Both the position numbers and the translations under genes were made by a program. A stretch of 64,000 bases of DNA from Serripes groenlandicus (taxonomy: Eukaryota; Mollusca; Bivalvia; Cardiida; Cardiidae). The notes under the pieces were generated by a model. It saw nothing but the letters and a program-made list of their open reading frames with translations, made no database searches and had not been told where the DNA came from. Each line of letters begins with the position of its first letter. The stretch's first letter is position 1. The stretch is from positions 46,180,507 through 46,244,506 of the forward strand of contig JASEVX010000008.1 in NCBI GenBank assembly GCA_031761405.1, given 5' to 3'. Below, in pieces: positions 43,262 through 53,934 of the stretch.

Positions 43262-43470
43262 AACAACAATTCTACTGCAGACGTAATTTAAGAAATGTAG
43301 GTACTGCTATTGGAAATCTCTATAAACGAACACAAATAGTATTGCATAGTGTTGAACACAATCTTGCGAAAGTGCACTTTATGAACATATATTTTTTTTT
43401 TACATTTTGATCAAAAAATCGTCTGCTGCAAATGCGTCAAAATACGTCTGCATTTGGTGAAGGGTAAACA
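43262..43470. mobile_element. MITE-4, degenerate
   Basis: ACAATTCTACTGCAGACGTA, GGAAATCTCTATAAACG, AAAAATCGTCTGCTGCAAAT and ACGTCTGCATTTGGTGAAGG. The central hairpin is lost. Confidence 0.6.
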
Positions 43471-43656
43471 TTAAAGTTATATTACGCCGACAACCGACAA
43501 TGCATGCTAGATGTCAGGATCATGCATATGTCCAGCACTGTCTTTGTAAAGTCTTCAGTATTCGTACATGTCATAAGAGCTAATTTCCCGTGACGCAGCT
43601 GTAGTGTATACAATACGCATTGACTTCATAAAGACGATTCTGAACATACATGCAAT

Positions 43657-43911
43657 TGACCCGTTCCACGACAAAACTAACATTATGGCCTCTGCGTAAT
43701 GTATCGACCCAGATCAGCCTGCGATGTCCGCGCAGACTGATCCGGGCCAACACATTCCGTCTCAGGGGGATACAGGTATAGAGTAATGATTCCTGAAACG
43801 GAAAATCCACAGGAGGAGAAAAATGTCTATCCGGGTAAGCCTGCGTAGCATGATCCGGGTCGATACTTTACGCAGAGTCCATAATGTTGGTTTTTCTCGC
43901 GGGACGGCTCA
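43657..43911 (+). mobile_element. MITE-1 copy
   Basis: TGACCCGTTCCACGACAAAA to TCTCGCGGGACGGCTCA. Inner blocks are complete except a short loss in the right half (CTGCGTAGCATGATCCGGG). The flanks CAAT and GTTG do not keep a TA duplication. Confidence 0.87.
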
Positions 43912-44033
43912 GTTGTATTCATTCCATAGGTGTTTACTTTGTTTCGGCTATGCTAGCAAAGAACGTACCGATGTCTGCATAGTTCTCATTATGATATATG
44001 TGACAGGATAGCTGGCAGCTCTTTGTATGTTTG

Positions 44034-44231
44034 TACGGCAGCTCTAAAGGGACACACACATTTTTATAAATTACATACGATCTGTTTTTTATCTTGTGCG
44101 CACGAGATAGTATCTCGTTCGCACGACTTAGTATCTCGTTCACACGAGATACTTATCTCGTTCGCACGACTTAGTATCTCGTGCGCACGAGATAAAAAAA
44201 AAATCGTGTGTGTCCCTTTAGAGCTGCCGTA
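44034..44231. mobile_element. TIR element with internal GTATCTCGT array
   Basis: Perfect 26-bp inverted ends (TACGGCAGCTCTAAAGGGAC ... and inverse, at 44034-44059 and 44206-44231) enclose a tandem array of 23-24-bp units (ACTTAGTATCTCGTTCGCAC) and CGTGCGCACGAGAT palindromes. Non-coding. The element at 53620-53830 has the same plan and a related array. Confidence 0.85.
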
Positions 44232-44339
44232 TGTTTGGCTAAAGCTTGGATATTTGTTTCAGGAATATGACACTTCGTAATCCCTCACTCTTCCAGTCAC
44301 TCCCGTCTCGATGACCTTTGCCTATAATACGCTATTTGT

Positions 44340-44575
44340 TACCCCTTCCCACATACACAGGATTATGGCAACTTTGAATCAGAAGACTTTTGGAAAAAAA
44401 GGAGAAAGTGTTCTTAACGAGCAATTGACTTCCTTTTGTCATAATGTGTTCAACTCTTTTAATTGATCATACAAGGCACACTATATTTCATGTAATATAG
44501 TGTCTCCGATCATACTTTCATTTATAGAGACCTTTCATGTTTTGTCAAAATATATTGTATGTTTGAAAGGGTTAA
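44340..44575. mobile_element. MITE-4, degenerate
   Basis: ACCCCTTCCCACATACACAG, GTTCTTAACGAGCAATTGAC, CTTTTGTCATAATGTGTTC, and the right end TATGTTTGAAAGGGTTAA. It contains an added small inverted repeat (ACACTATATTTCATG/TAATATAGTGT). Confidence 0.65.
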
Positions 44576-44984
44576 ATAGCAATTTCTTATCCTGCAACAC
44601 TCGACATTAGACAACCAAATATGCAGTAATTGTATATAAAGGTCAGCCAGAACATACATTTAATACACTCTGTTATCACATGACAATGTTTGTTTCCGTT
44701 TTAATATACCCATTACGTATTTCTTTATATGTAACATGTGTAATATAACATGACAGAATAACTATTTCTGTATTCATCCGCGAATGCTTACAAAACGGCT
44801 TAGAATGTGTATCCGGTAAACACAAACGGCACGGTAGATGCACGAGGTAAAGGGACCATTATCGGTCATAAAAATATTATTTTTGTGATTAGTTAACATT
44901 TTATTAAGTATTACATGTTCGGACTATTTTCTGACCGCAAAAACCCCGATTTCTCTTCTGTGTTTCGTCATTTGATAAAAAGAA

Positions 44985-45124
44985 TCTGACATTCGTTGTC
45001 ATTTTACAAAGTGTATGGAACTCGTCCAAGACATTTCTTATTAAGCTAGCCAAAGGCTCCCCTAATAACACATTTCTTGAACTCGTTTAATAAAACTTTG
45101 TATGAAATGACAACTCATGTCAGA
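44985..45124. mobile_element. Foldback element, 140 bp
   Basis: TCTGACATTCGTTGTCATTT and the inverse AAATGACAACTCATGTCAGA are inverted ends of about 28 bp extending to ACAAAGT/ACTTTGT. The inner 80 bp is unique. No clear flanking duplication. Confidence 0.75.
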
Positions 45125-45158
45125 TCCTATATTGTCCTATACTGCTTCATTCATTATC

Positions 45159-45204
45159 GGGGGGGGGGGGGGGGGGGGGGGGCGGGGGGGGGGGGGGGGG
45201 CGGG
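45159..45204 (+). repeat. 46-nt G tract with two C interruptions
   Basis: G24-C-G17-C-G3 by reading. A second very long G tract in the window; a plausible sequencing or assembly weak point. Confidence 0.88.
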
Positions 45205-45510
45205 AATGATTGGTATATGATAATCAATTTAGAAAATTGCGAAATTGCCAACATTGAGAGCAATTTCGTCACCTTCTTCAATGATTTCTGATTAGATGTT
45301 GATGAGTTTTTTGTTTACTCTCTCAAAATGACTGTTCTACAAATGAAATTATTTCTAGTAACATACCATTAGATTTCGTGTAAGCCGTTTGTCATTCAAA
45401 TGGGTGAAACATATATAAATGTTTTATAAATTTTTTAGACTTTTTTTTTTTTTTTTTTTCTTTTAACCTTTAGTCTGCTATTGTAGTTTGTTAAAAATAA
45501 AATCGATATT

Positions 45511-45770
45511 AAAGCCGCCCCGCGGGAAAACCAACATTATGAACTCTGCGTAATGTATCGACCCAGATCAGCCTGCGCAGTCCGCGCAGGCTAATCCGGG
45601 CCGATACATTCCGTCTCAGGTGGATAGAGGTATAGATTAATGATTCCTGAAACAGAAAATCCACAGGAGGCGAAAAGTGTCTGACCGGGTTAGCCTACGT
45701 GGCATGCTTTAGCTGATCCGGGTCGATACTTCACGCAGAGTCCACAATGTTGGTTTGCTGGCGGGATCAA
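45511..45770 (+). mobile_element. MITE-1 copy
   Basis: AGCCGCCCCGCGGGAAAACC to TGGTTTGCTGGCGGGATCAA. All inner blocks are present, including the hairpin CTGCGCAGTCCGCGCAG. The very ends are mutated. A T18 run precedes it at 45441-45458. Confidence 0.88.
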
Positions 45771-45870
45771 AATGATCAATGAGGACTATCTGCCCGTTCA
45801 GCAATATTTTAACAGTCTCACTGAATCTAATTTAACCAAATATTTTGACATCATTTGAAACCAGTTAACA

Positions 45871-45944
45871 TGAGTATGTGAACAGTGCGGGCGATTTGAC
45901 ATGTATGATGTTGAAAATTGCGTAAAACACCCAACAATACAAAC
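45871..45944 (+). mobile_element. SINE tail relic
   Basis: GAGTATGTGAACAGTGCGGG, then TGTTGAAAATTGCGTAAAAC and CACCCAACAATACAAAC. Confidence 0.5.
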
Positions 45945-46760
45945 AAAACGACCTTTGAAATCGTTAATGGACCTAGTTTTGTTCTGAAATGTTTTTGTTC
46001 GCCGCGCTTCCTGTTTTGATCAGCATTCCGCAACACTGTTTGTGCTGGTTTTCATCAGAGATATAATTGTTTCTATCTTCTAACATATTGAAAGGAATCA
46101 AAACAGATGTTCATTAAAACATAGTGGCAAGTATGGAAATTCTAACTGACTTTTATTGACGTCTATTTTAATTGATTGAACCGGAAGAACCGGCATTTCA
46201 ATCTGTAAAAAAACCGGTTCAGCTCCTATTTTCGTATCACACAGATATATTTATTTATCAAAATGTGATGTAATACTCAAAAGAATATTTCGTTGAGTTT
46301 TGTTAGTTTGTATCCGGCGAATCACACACACTTTATTCACAATTGAAAAGATACAAATTGGGAATGTAAAATTATTTCTCCCTTTTTTTAAAGATTAATA
46401 GAAGGATCGTTCTGTGTTAGGAGTGGAGTTAAAAAAGGGCGGGTTTAAGAATATTAACACGGTTAAAGGAACCGACTGTCTACAGTTTTCGCGAGGAAAA
46501 GGCTCGGTATAATTCACGGCGTTTCACTTTGAGTAATACCAGACGCAGTGAATCAATTGATGTTTTTTGTGCCATCGACAAAATGTTCGTCTTTATAAAT
46601 AGAGAAATAGGGGGCCCCCGTCACAGGAATACCGTCCTTGTGGGACATTGCGACCGGCCAAAGATCTAGTCCAGCTAGAGGAGTTTAAACAATATCACCC
46701 CCGTTTAACCGAACAGTTATTCCAGCACCCTTCAACTAGTATTGTTTGTGATTGATTTTC
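45945..46760. other. Spacer, nothing recognised
   Basis: A 20-bp palindromic-looking GGGGGCCCCC at about 46611 is the only structure. No coding signal supported. Confidence 0.35.
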
Positions 46761-46763
46761 ACT

Positions 46764-46864
46764 CATACGACAATTCTGCAGCAGACGACTTAGAACATAT
46801 TTTTAAAAAAATAGAAAAGCTTTATAATTGAATGGATAACCTATGACTAAATGTGGAAAACAAT
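46764..46864 (-). mobile_element. MITE-4, one half only
   Basis: CACTCATACGACAATTCTGC, AGCAGACGACTTAGAACATA and TGGATAACCTATGACTAAAT end before the hairpin at TGGAAAACAATCTG. Confidence 0.75.
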
Positions 46865-47630
46865 CTGATCCTTATCGGACATCATTTTAAAACGCCTGTG
46901 ATGTTTTATGTGTGGCGATTAAGAGTGATATATGTTTTACGTTTTGTCTGGTCGGTTTAGTCTATATATAATACAGCTTACCGAACAATGCAAACCAAAA
47001 TCGTGTAACTTGTCCGTCTTTTAAAGTTGCGATTACTTCATTTTAGAAATAAACCATTACATTGTGATTAAAATATTTTGGACTCCTTCATTTTAAACCA
47101 GCCAGTGTAACGTATAGCAAATCTAGACAAAATGAAACTTTTTTCTTTTTTTAGAAATAGTTGAAAACATTGTATGATAATGGGAAATTGCTGAACATCA
47201 TATTTTATTCTTCATCAGGCTCAAAAAATAACAAAAAAAGTTTGTACTCAAACATCTGATAAGTAAGAAACAAATTCGTTCTCGAAACCGACCTGTGAGA
47301 AGTATTATTTGGGGCATGAAGTTATATTTCTGAGCACAGATCTAATACATCACAAAAGTCATACTCTGCATCGAGGTAAACATCGGATTTTGTCACTATT
47401 TGTTTGACCAAATAAACTCCGTTCGAAGCAAGAACATTATTCAATAGTCATCACGAGCACTGAGCTTTATTAAGATTGAGGGTCCGTGTAATTATAATTA
47501 CGCCATCACAAGTTCGTTATTGAATCATTGAACTTGTTTCGACCCCATGTTCACATCTGTAGTAAAATACATACCCAAAATATGTCTACTTGTTCTGTAA
47601 CTTGATTATACGTCTACGAGTAAACGACAT
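46865..47630. other. Spacer, nothing recognised
   Basis: A short hairpin-free remnant of MITE-4 type (GAAAACATTGTATGATAATG, about 47163) is possible. Otherwise featureless. Confidence 0.35.
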
Positions 47631-47631
47631 T

Positions 47632-47879
47632 TCGAGGGCTTGGTGTGAAACGGTTGTAACTAAAATTGCTATTTTTTTACCAAGGTTTATCACCTCGCCA
47701 TAAAGTCTGTATAAGCGTTAAATCATTTTTCTTGGTAAACAATGGAAATTTAGGTGCCATTGCTCGTTCTGAGCAATGGCACCTAAATTTGCATTGTTTA
47801 CAAAGGGGTCAAAATTGCCCCTAAACCAGGGTTTTCAAAATAGACTTTTAGTTACAACCGTTTCACACCAAGCCCTCGA
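47632..47879 (-). mobile_element. MITE-2, left member of a flanking pair
   Basis: TCGAGGGCTTGGTGTGAAAC to GTTTCACACCAAGCCCTCGA. The centre is AGGTGCCATTGCTCGTTCTG with a perfect inverse. It lies 11 bp from a SINE-A and in opposite orientation to the MITE-2 on the other side. Confidence 0.92.
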
Positions 47880-47889
47880 TTTGGTCTGT

Positions 47890-48170
47890 GTATGACGCCG
47901 TTTTATATATTTGTTCAGTCATATCGCGGCGGGCAGTTCACATTTTCTGTGTGTTTTCTGTCTTTCTCACACCGGTACTCCTCACAAGTCCTTCAGAGCA
48001 ACTTGCTGCTTTTCCACATGCACTGTTAACCCTTTGGTGGAAGACGAACGAAGTCAGGTCACAGTGACTTTTATCAAGCATAGTAAAGAATGTTGACCGA
48101 GTAAGAGCTGGAACTCATATCCTCTTAATTCACAGCCCGCGTCGCTTTCCGACTGCGCTACCGGGGCCAG
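47890..48170 (-). mobile_element. SINE-A between two MITE-2 copies
   Basis: On the minus strand: head (CCCCGGTAGCGCAGTCGGAA, GGATATGAGTTCCAGCTC), TTTACTATGCTTGATAAAAG, AAAAGCAGCAAGTTGCTCTG, GTACCGGTGTGAGAAAG, and tail CCGCGATATGACTGAAC and AAAACGGCGTCATACAC. It is full-length. Confidence 0.88.
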
Positions 48171-48179
48171 GATTGCATA

Positions 48180-48427
48180 TCGAGGGCTTGGCGTGAAACG
48201 GTTGTAACTTAAAACCTATTTTGAAAAGCCTGGTTTAGGGGCAATTTTGACCCCTTTGTAAACAATGCAAATTTAGGTGCCATTGCTCAGAACGAGCAAT
48301 GGCACCTAAATTTCCATTGTTTACCAAGAAAATGATTTAACGCTTATAAAGACTTTATGGCGAGGTGATTTGCCTTGGTACAAGAAATACCAGTTTAAGT
48401 TACAACCGTTTCACACCAAGCCCTCGA
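48180..48427 (+). mobile_element. MITE-2, right member of a flanking pair
   Basis: TCGAGGGCTTGGCGTGAAAC to GTTTCACACCAAGCCCTCGA with TA flanks. The centre GCCATTGCTCAGAACGAGC is perfect. Length 248 bp, the same as its partner at 47632. Confidence 0.93.
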
Positions 48428-48877
48428 TATATACTATAATGTAATAGTGAAAATGAAGGTTGCGAGTCCTCAACGTTAGCCTTTTTTAAAAATGTTTATC
48501 CTAACGAAACACTAGAATCGTTGCCCTACGAACTATAACTACTATAATCAGTTATGCTACGGGGTTGAACGAGAATGTTTACCGCCAGACGGGATTCAGA
48601 TATATATCAATAATTGATGGTCTCTTGTCGTTTACCATGTCGGACTTTATATTTATCCGTTTATTCGCTTGGCTACGAAAAGTCCATATGATTAGGCGGA
48701 ATTTGTCATAAAATCTAACTATATCGAATTTGATGTGCTTTTCAGGCTGGATATATTTCCAGTTGTCAGTTCTTGGCAAGTGGTTCGCAATAATAACATA
48801 TTTTGACGGAATAAAACTCCAGTCTAGAGTGTTCCGCTACACAACATTGTTATATCATATGTAATGATCTCGTGGAA
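48428..48877. other. Spacer, nothing recognised
   Basis: No window-internal repeat or coding signal. Confidence 0.4.
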
Positions 48878-49074
48878 GATAGTGGTGGAGTGGTAGAGCG
48901 TCAGCCTCTGGTTCTAAAGGTCCCGGGTTTGAATCATGAGATGAGAGGGTTCTGCGTTTTGGAATTTTCACACAGACGGTGCAGTACTGGTTATGTCTCC
49001 ATGAAGCAGACATCGAGCTTGATTAATATAAGCTAAAAGCTTGTTTCGCAATCGATTTAAAATAAATAAGTTTA
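48878..49074 (+). mobile_element. SINE-C, a third tRNA-headed SINE
   Basis: The head resembles a tRNA (A box GTGGTGGAGTGGTAGAGCG, B box CCCGGGTTTGAATCATGAG). It is followed by a body unlike the other SINEs (GGTTCTGCGTTTTGGAATTT, GAAGCAGACATCGAGCTTGA, ATATAAGCTAAAAGCTTG) and an A-rich end (AAAATAAATAAG). A single copy here, so the 3' border is approximate. Confidence 0.65.
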
Positions 49075-49298
49075 AACTAAACAATGGACTCGCGAAATCT
49101 CGATCAAGGGAGCAATTGAATATTTCGTGTGCCTCGAAAAAAAAAATTGGAAGGGATCCGTCTTTTTAAAACAGCGTAGCAGCATTCTAGTGATAGAGCT
49201 GTTTTCTTGATCCGGTTTTATCACGGGCCCAATTTTCATTGTTAAACGTTTAATTGGAAATACATTATGAAGCTGGCGATACAAAATGAATAGAGAAT

Positions 49299-49508
49299 TC
49301 AACATGTTTTCAGTTATATCACGACGTTTTCTTGGTAAGTTACCCATCTATCCTGACAGCAGCCAGTCAGTCGTAATGCTACCCCCTTACCTTAGGGCAG
49401 CCATAACTACAATTTTTAAAGTCTTTGGTTTATGAATGACCCGGCCGGTGATCGAACCCGCGACCGCCCGCACGCGAAGCGGACGCTCTTCCAATACACC
49501 AGCAAGGC
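49299..49508 (-). mobile_element. V-SINE, full but internally shortened
   Basis: On the minus strand: head (A box TGTATTGGAAGAGCGTCCGC, B box GGGTTCGATCACCGG), a shortened middle (GCCCTAAGGTAAGGGGGTAG), core GACTGGCTGCTGTCAGGATA, and tail CGTCGTGATATAACTGAAAA. Confidence 0.87.
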
Positions 49509-49590
49509 GTTCTGTTTTGACAAAACATATACAGATATTGAAAGGAAAACAACAAGCCGGAAGGCGACGTGGGATTCGCCTTGGTTGTGG

Positions 49591-50170
49591 GTCCTTAGCA
49601 ACGAAACTCAAACTCGCACACCCTGAGCCCGTATGGCACCTGTTCACCAGGTTTCATTGGAATCGGCCCGTCGGTTTGGGCTGTGGAGCGTCGCTTTACA
49701 ATCAAACAGACAGACTAGCTCTATCAGATGGTGCAATAAAATCGCTATCGAAAAGTACCGCTGTGGCGCTAGGGGCGATTTAAGTGAAAAAAGACACTAA
49801 AACGATACCCTATCTTTGAAGGGCTACCATGAAGAAAACTGAGGACCAAATCATACAATTCTATGTACGTCTTTTCTAAATATCTCGAAGTTATCACAGC
49901 CGAAGTTTCAGGTATCCACGTTGGAAACTGTAGGAGGAGATATATTTTTGGTGAAAGTAAGCCGAAAAAACAGTTTTCCTCGTATTTTGCGTATTTCAGC
50001 CCTTAAAACGCGGTGTTTTGCTAACTGCATAGCAACGGGTTGGTCCATAGCAACGAAACTCAAACGCGCAGTCTCCGAGCACCTATGGCACCTGTTGACC
50101 GAGTTTCATCGAAATCGGCACGTCGGTTTGGGCTGTGGAGCGTCGATATAAAAAACAAACAGACAGACTG
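49591..50170 (+). repeat. Two copies of a CAACGAAACTCAAAC repeat
   Basis: The segment from AGCAACGAAACTCAAAC through TATGGCACCTGTTGACC, TTTCATCGAAATCGGC, GGTTTGGGCTGTGGAGCGTC to CAAACAGACAGACT occurs at 49597-49715 and 50050-50170, spaced by about 452 bp. This layout (a GTTTCAT...AATCGG line then ACAGACAGAC) is common in invertebrate intergenic DNA in my experience. The identity of the element is unknown. Confidence 0.8.
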
Positions 50171-50276
50171 ACGGAAAATCCTGACAATAAGGGATATCTC
50201 AAGCGAAGCGAATCCCAATAATTGCTTCGAGCTATTGGCGTGTTCGTGGCACCCCTCGAGTTATTCTAAAGTGGTG

Positions 50277-50416
50277 TTGCTTGGGAAGATTGTTGTGTGG
50301 AGTACTGGTGTGAGAAAATCAGGAAACACATGAGTAGATGAACTGGCCGCCGTGATTTGACTGAGAAATTGTTAAAAACGGCGTTAAACCCCAATCAATC
50401 AATCAATCAATCAATC
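50277..50416 (+). mobile_element. SINE-A 3' half
   Basis: GTTGCTTGGGAAGATTGTTG, GTGTGGAGTACTGGTGTGAG, GAACTGGCCGCCGTGATTTG, AAAACGGCGTTAAACCCC, then (AATC)7. Closely similar to the copy at 3467. Confidence 0.88.
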
Positions 50417-50581
50417 TAAACTGGTCTATGATTTAATGATTATTATGACTAGCTAGCCAGTGATACATCCATCCAATATAGAAGAAGACAGCACGGAGAC
50501 AGTGCTGATTGCTCGTATTAGAACTACTGTAACACTGATTTTTGAAAAGACTTATCCTTTAATAGAAAAAGTTCAAATTAA

Positions 50582-50788
50582 CTCTTTCAGCGCCACAGGC
50601 AATATTGAGGTTTTTGCAAACAATGCAGATTCAGATGAGTCAGCTCGTAACGAACTGTCTCACCTGAAATCAGCATTATTTGCCTTTTAGTTACCAAAAT
50701 AGTCCAAAACTTTTTATAAATTGAGAAATGGACACACCCGATTTTGAACATGGAAGAGTCTACTTTAAACAATTCGGCGCTGAAAGAG
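50582..50788 (-). mobile_element. MITE-3 with TTAA on both sides
   Basis: TTAA at 50578-50581 and 50789-50792. Ends CTCTTTCAGCGCCACAGGC and AATTCGGCGCTGAAAGAG. The centre is GTCAGCTCGTAACGAACTG within CAGATTCAGATGAG/CTCACCTGAAATC arms. Confidence 0.92.
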
Positions 50789-50792
50789 TTAA

Positions 50793-51260
50793 ACGAAATA
50801 TTCGACTTATCCAATGTTCGATTGAACTGTACATATATGCATACGTATGCAGTAGTTTATTCGTCATCTCCCTGCAATAATTCAAAAATCCTTCAAAATT
50901 GTGATACTTGAGCGACAGGGCTCATATTTGGAAAGCGAAACGTTCAGAATACATCACAATTGATGAATTATTCGTTGATAATCTTTCGACCTGTCAGGCA
51001 ACACACGGAGAACTGTATCTCGCATCTTTCTGTACATGAGTACGGATCGATTCGTCTGGTTTACGTTGTAACTGTTGGAGTTTGCGACGAACGAAAGTCA
51101 AGATTAGCCTGCGACACCGCGTAGTCTGAACTTGGTTTTCCCCGTAGGCCATATACATATATAAACATGTGCTAAAAATCTTCTTTGTATGGCAATTGCT
51201 TCTTAAAATTTCCCAATTACTCATGTTATGCATTAATTACCCTGTAATTAAAGACCACGA
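50793..51260. other. Spacer, nothing recognised
   Basis: No window-internal repeat or supported coding signal. Confidence 0.4.
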
Positions 51261-51264
51261 CCAT

Positions 51265-51675
51265 ATGTGGTCTTTAAACAAAGATTGGCCAGTATATACA
51301 GTGGAACCTGTGTAAAAAGACCATTCATGAGAAAGTAACACTACGGTCTTTGTTCACAGGTGGTATATACAGTGGAACCTGTGTAAAGAGACCGTTCATG
51401 AGAAAGTAACACTACGGTCTTTGTTTACAGGTGGTATATAAAGTGGAACCTGTGTAAAGAGACCGTTCATGAGAAAGTAACACTACGGTCTTTGTTTACA
51501 GGTGGTATATACAGTGGAACCCGTGTAAAAAGACCATTCATGAGAAAGTAACACTACGGTCTTTGTTCACATGTGGTCTTTAATTGCAAGGTTATTCAGG
51601 CAGAAAATGAGTGGTGGTTTTAATAGACAGGGGATTGCTATTCCAAGGTGGTCTTTAGCACAGGTTTTACTGTAC
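51265..51675 (+). repeat. GGTCTTTAATTGCA element with a 71-bp internal array
   Basis: Four units of 71 bp start at GTGGAACCTGTGTAAAGAGA (51301, 51372, 51443, 51514). They lie between TTAAAGACCACGACC and CATGTGGTCTTTAATTGCAA, and the element then runs on to GTCTTTAGCACAGGTTTTAC. The copy at 26095 has only one such unit, so the array expanded inside the element. Confidence 0.9.
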
Positions 51676-51752
51676 ATGTAGCACGAATTTGTAGAATATG
51701 CATTAATGAAATATAAACAAATAAATAATTGCAATTTGATAGTTTTGGTATT

Positions 51753-52227
51753 TAACCTTTTCCCTCATACAGACGCATTGTAACGCCTCTGCAGCAATTA
51801 CAACAATATTTTTGTATTTCGATGCTGTGTATGTACATACATGTAATACATAAATGACAGCTCTGCAATATATTATACAACGTGATCAGAGGGCAACACA
51901 AGGCTTGGTAATTAAATCAATATGAGAGAGAAATTGAGAATAAAAGAAAAAGAATGATGTTTATAGAGACAAAAAAAGAAAGAAGGTACATTGAGGAAAG
52001 AAGCATGTTTTGTAGTTCAAATATGTTTGTTAAGCATGTCTATTTGAAAGCTCAATAAGCTTGTTTTCGTTCATGTTTCCATATTTAATGATAGCAGAAT
52101 ACTTTTGAAAAAAATTGTACCAAAAGGAGAAATTGCTCAAAACTTGCAATTTCTCCTTTTTGCCACCATGTTTTCAATTCTTTTCAATTTCGGCTGCTGC
52201 AGATTTATTATATGTGGAAAAAGGTTA
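51753..52227. mobile_element. MITE-4 split by unrelated sequence
   Basis: The left part (TTAACCTTTTCCCTCATACA, AACGCCTCTGCAGCA) ends at about 51798. The remainder (AGGAGAAATTGCTCAAAACT, CAATTTCTCCTTTTTGCCAC, GGCTGCTGCAGATTTATTAT, GGAAAAAGGTTAA) resumes at about 52105. The 300-bp insert shows no element ends that I can identify. Confidence 0.6.
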
Positions 52228-52315
52228 AAAACTTCGAAAGTCTGTTTTTCTGTGGTCTGGCTTATATTAGTAAAACACCAACATTCAGAACCACAATTGA
52301 AGAATTATAAGCTTA

Positions 52316-52535
52316 CTCTTTCATCACCAAAATTATTTAAGTACACTCGTCAATGTTCGACATCGGACGTCCCCATTTCTCATGTAATACAAGTTTGTGA
52401 ATATGTTGATAACTAAAACGCAAACAATGCTGATTTCAGGTGAGACAGCTCGTTACGAGCTGACTCACCTGAAATCTGTATTGTTTAAAAAAAACAAAAA
52501 ACAAAAACTTAATAGTGCCATCGGCGCTGAAAGAG
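52316..52535 (+). mobile_element. MITE-3 copy
   Basis: ACTCTTTCATCACCAAAATT, the centre GAGACAGCTCGTTACGAGCT with intact CAGGTGAG/CTCACCTG arms, an A-rich expansion (AAAAAAAACAAAAAACAAAA), and ATCGGCGCTGAAAGAG followed by TTAA. Confidence 0.9.
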
Positions 52536-52539
52536 TTAA

Positions 52540-53619
52540 GAATCCCCCGAACTGTCAAACGAGACACGGAGATCTGTAACTCATATGGATCTATCGGGAC
52601 CCCTTTGTCTAGAGTGGCTTAGCTAGCTGTCAATAATAGACCTTCTATAATTGAACTATCAGAAATAATCTACGTACAATCTTACATAACAGGCGTCGGT
52701 CATGTGCGAGTTTGAACAGAACAGAACTTAACAACATTATGATTTGAACACACGTGTTTCATCGTCAAAATACAACATATTCAAACATACATGAATGAAT
52801 GTGGACGTTCAAAAATAAAGGTAGATAAATAAAGGGTTGTTAACACTCTCTGTTGATGCACAGGAGTTGAAATCACGGATTATGGTTCAGCAACCAACAC
52901 CATATTGTATTGGTAATGCAAATGGACAAATCTCTAGTCTTCTGCATCACACGACTATATAACTGTTAACACTGCGTTTCCCCATCTGTAATTGATATAC
53001 ATAACATTGTAACTGTTTCATTACATTTTGGTATTTGAAATAATAGTTATGTTTAAGTTTCTCGATTTAATACACTTTTTAGGTACTGATACTTGAGCTG
53101 TCCAATTAGTTCCCGTCATTTATTTATTAAATGTTATTTTCAATTTAATATTGGTGTTATTGATTACATTTTAACTCAAATTATTTTGTTTACAATATAT
53201 CATGACTTGGTGCAGTGAGCGAGTTATCTTGCATTTATATATCTCCTGAACATAGACCGTCACTGTACATTAGTCATTAATCCTCTACCAATGGGATCCA
53301 GAAACTTAACACCCACGGAGAATCAGAGATGCAGATACTCCAGTTTCACGTTAGACCCCTATCAGTCGTCTCTTACGATCATGCAAGGGGTGGGCAGTGG
53401 TCTAAATTCTTGTGCCATTCAGGCACGCCCCAGAACCGCATGGGGGCAAGTTCGATAACAATACATGCATGTACGTTCACGTTCTCTGTGTGTGCAAAAT
53501 CATTCTACATGCAGCTTATAGCATACTAAAATAACGGAAATAGAGAAGAAACATGATAAATCTACGATCGGCTTCTTATATAAAACAAAAATAGTAAATT
53601 CACCCATTGCTTTGCTATG
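52540..53619. other. Spacer with a possible LINE 3' end
   Basis: At about 52714-52780 GAACAGAACAGAACTTAACA, TGATTTGAACACACGTGTTT and CATCGTCAAAATACAA match 58780-58855. Both may be 3' ends of the same minus-strand retroelement with a (GTTCT)n tail. The rest is featureless. Confidence 0.4.
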
Positions 53620-53830
53620 GAAGCGTCCTAGTGCCATAGTCTGTAATATTTTTGAGAGATATTATCTCCTAATCAGGACTTAGTATCTCCTAATTAGGAG
53701 AAAGTATCTCCTAATTAGGAGGTAGTATCTCCTAATTATGACTTAGTTTCTCATAATTAGGACTAAGTATCTGCTAATTAGGAGATAATATCTCTCAAAA
53801 ATATTACATACTGTGGCACAAGGACGCCTC
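53620..53830. mobile_element. TIR element with internal AGTATCTCCTAATTAGG array
   Basis: The left end GAAGCGTCCTAGTGCCATAG and its extension to ATATTTTTGAGAGATATTAT are inverted at the right (ATAATATCTCTCAAAAATAT ... GTGGCACAAGGACGCCTC). Between them are six units of about 20 bp (AGTATCTCCTAATTAGGACTT). Same plan as 44034-44231. Confidence 0.85.
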
Positions 53831-53934
53831 AATAATAATTTCGAAACATTCAGAATAAATGTATAAAGACAAAATAACAAAGAAAAAAACACGACTAAAC
53901 AACACCAACCATTTCAACAACATCGTACTGGGAA

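Noticed and set aside
49432..49783. Overlapping plus-strand frames of 64 and 115 codons
   Set aside because: They begin inside a minus-strand V-SINE head and run into an intergenic repeat that recurs at 50050.
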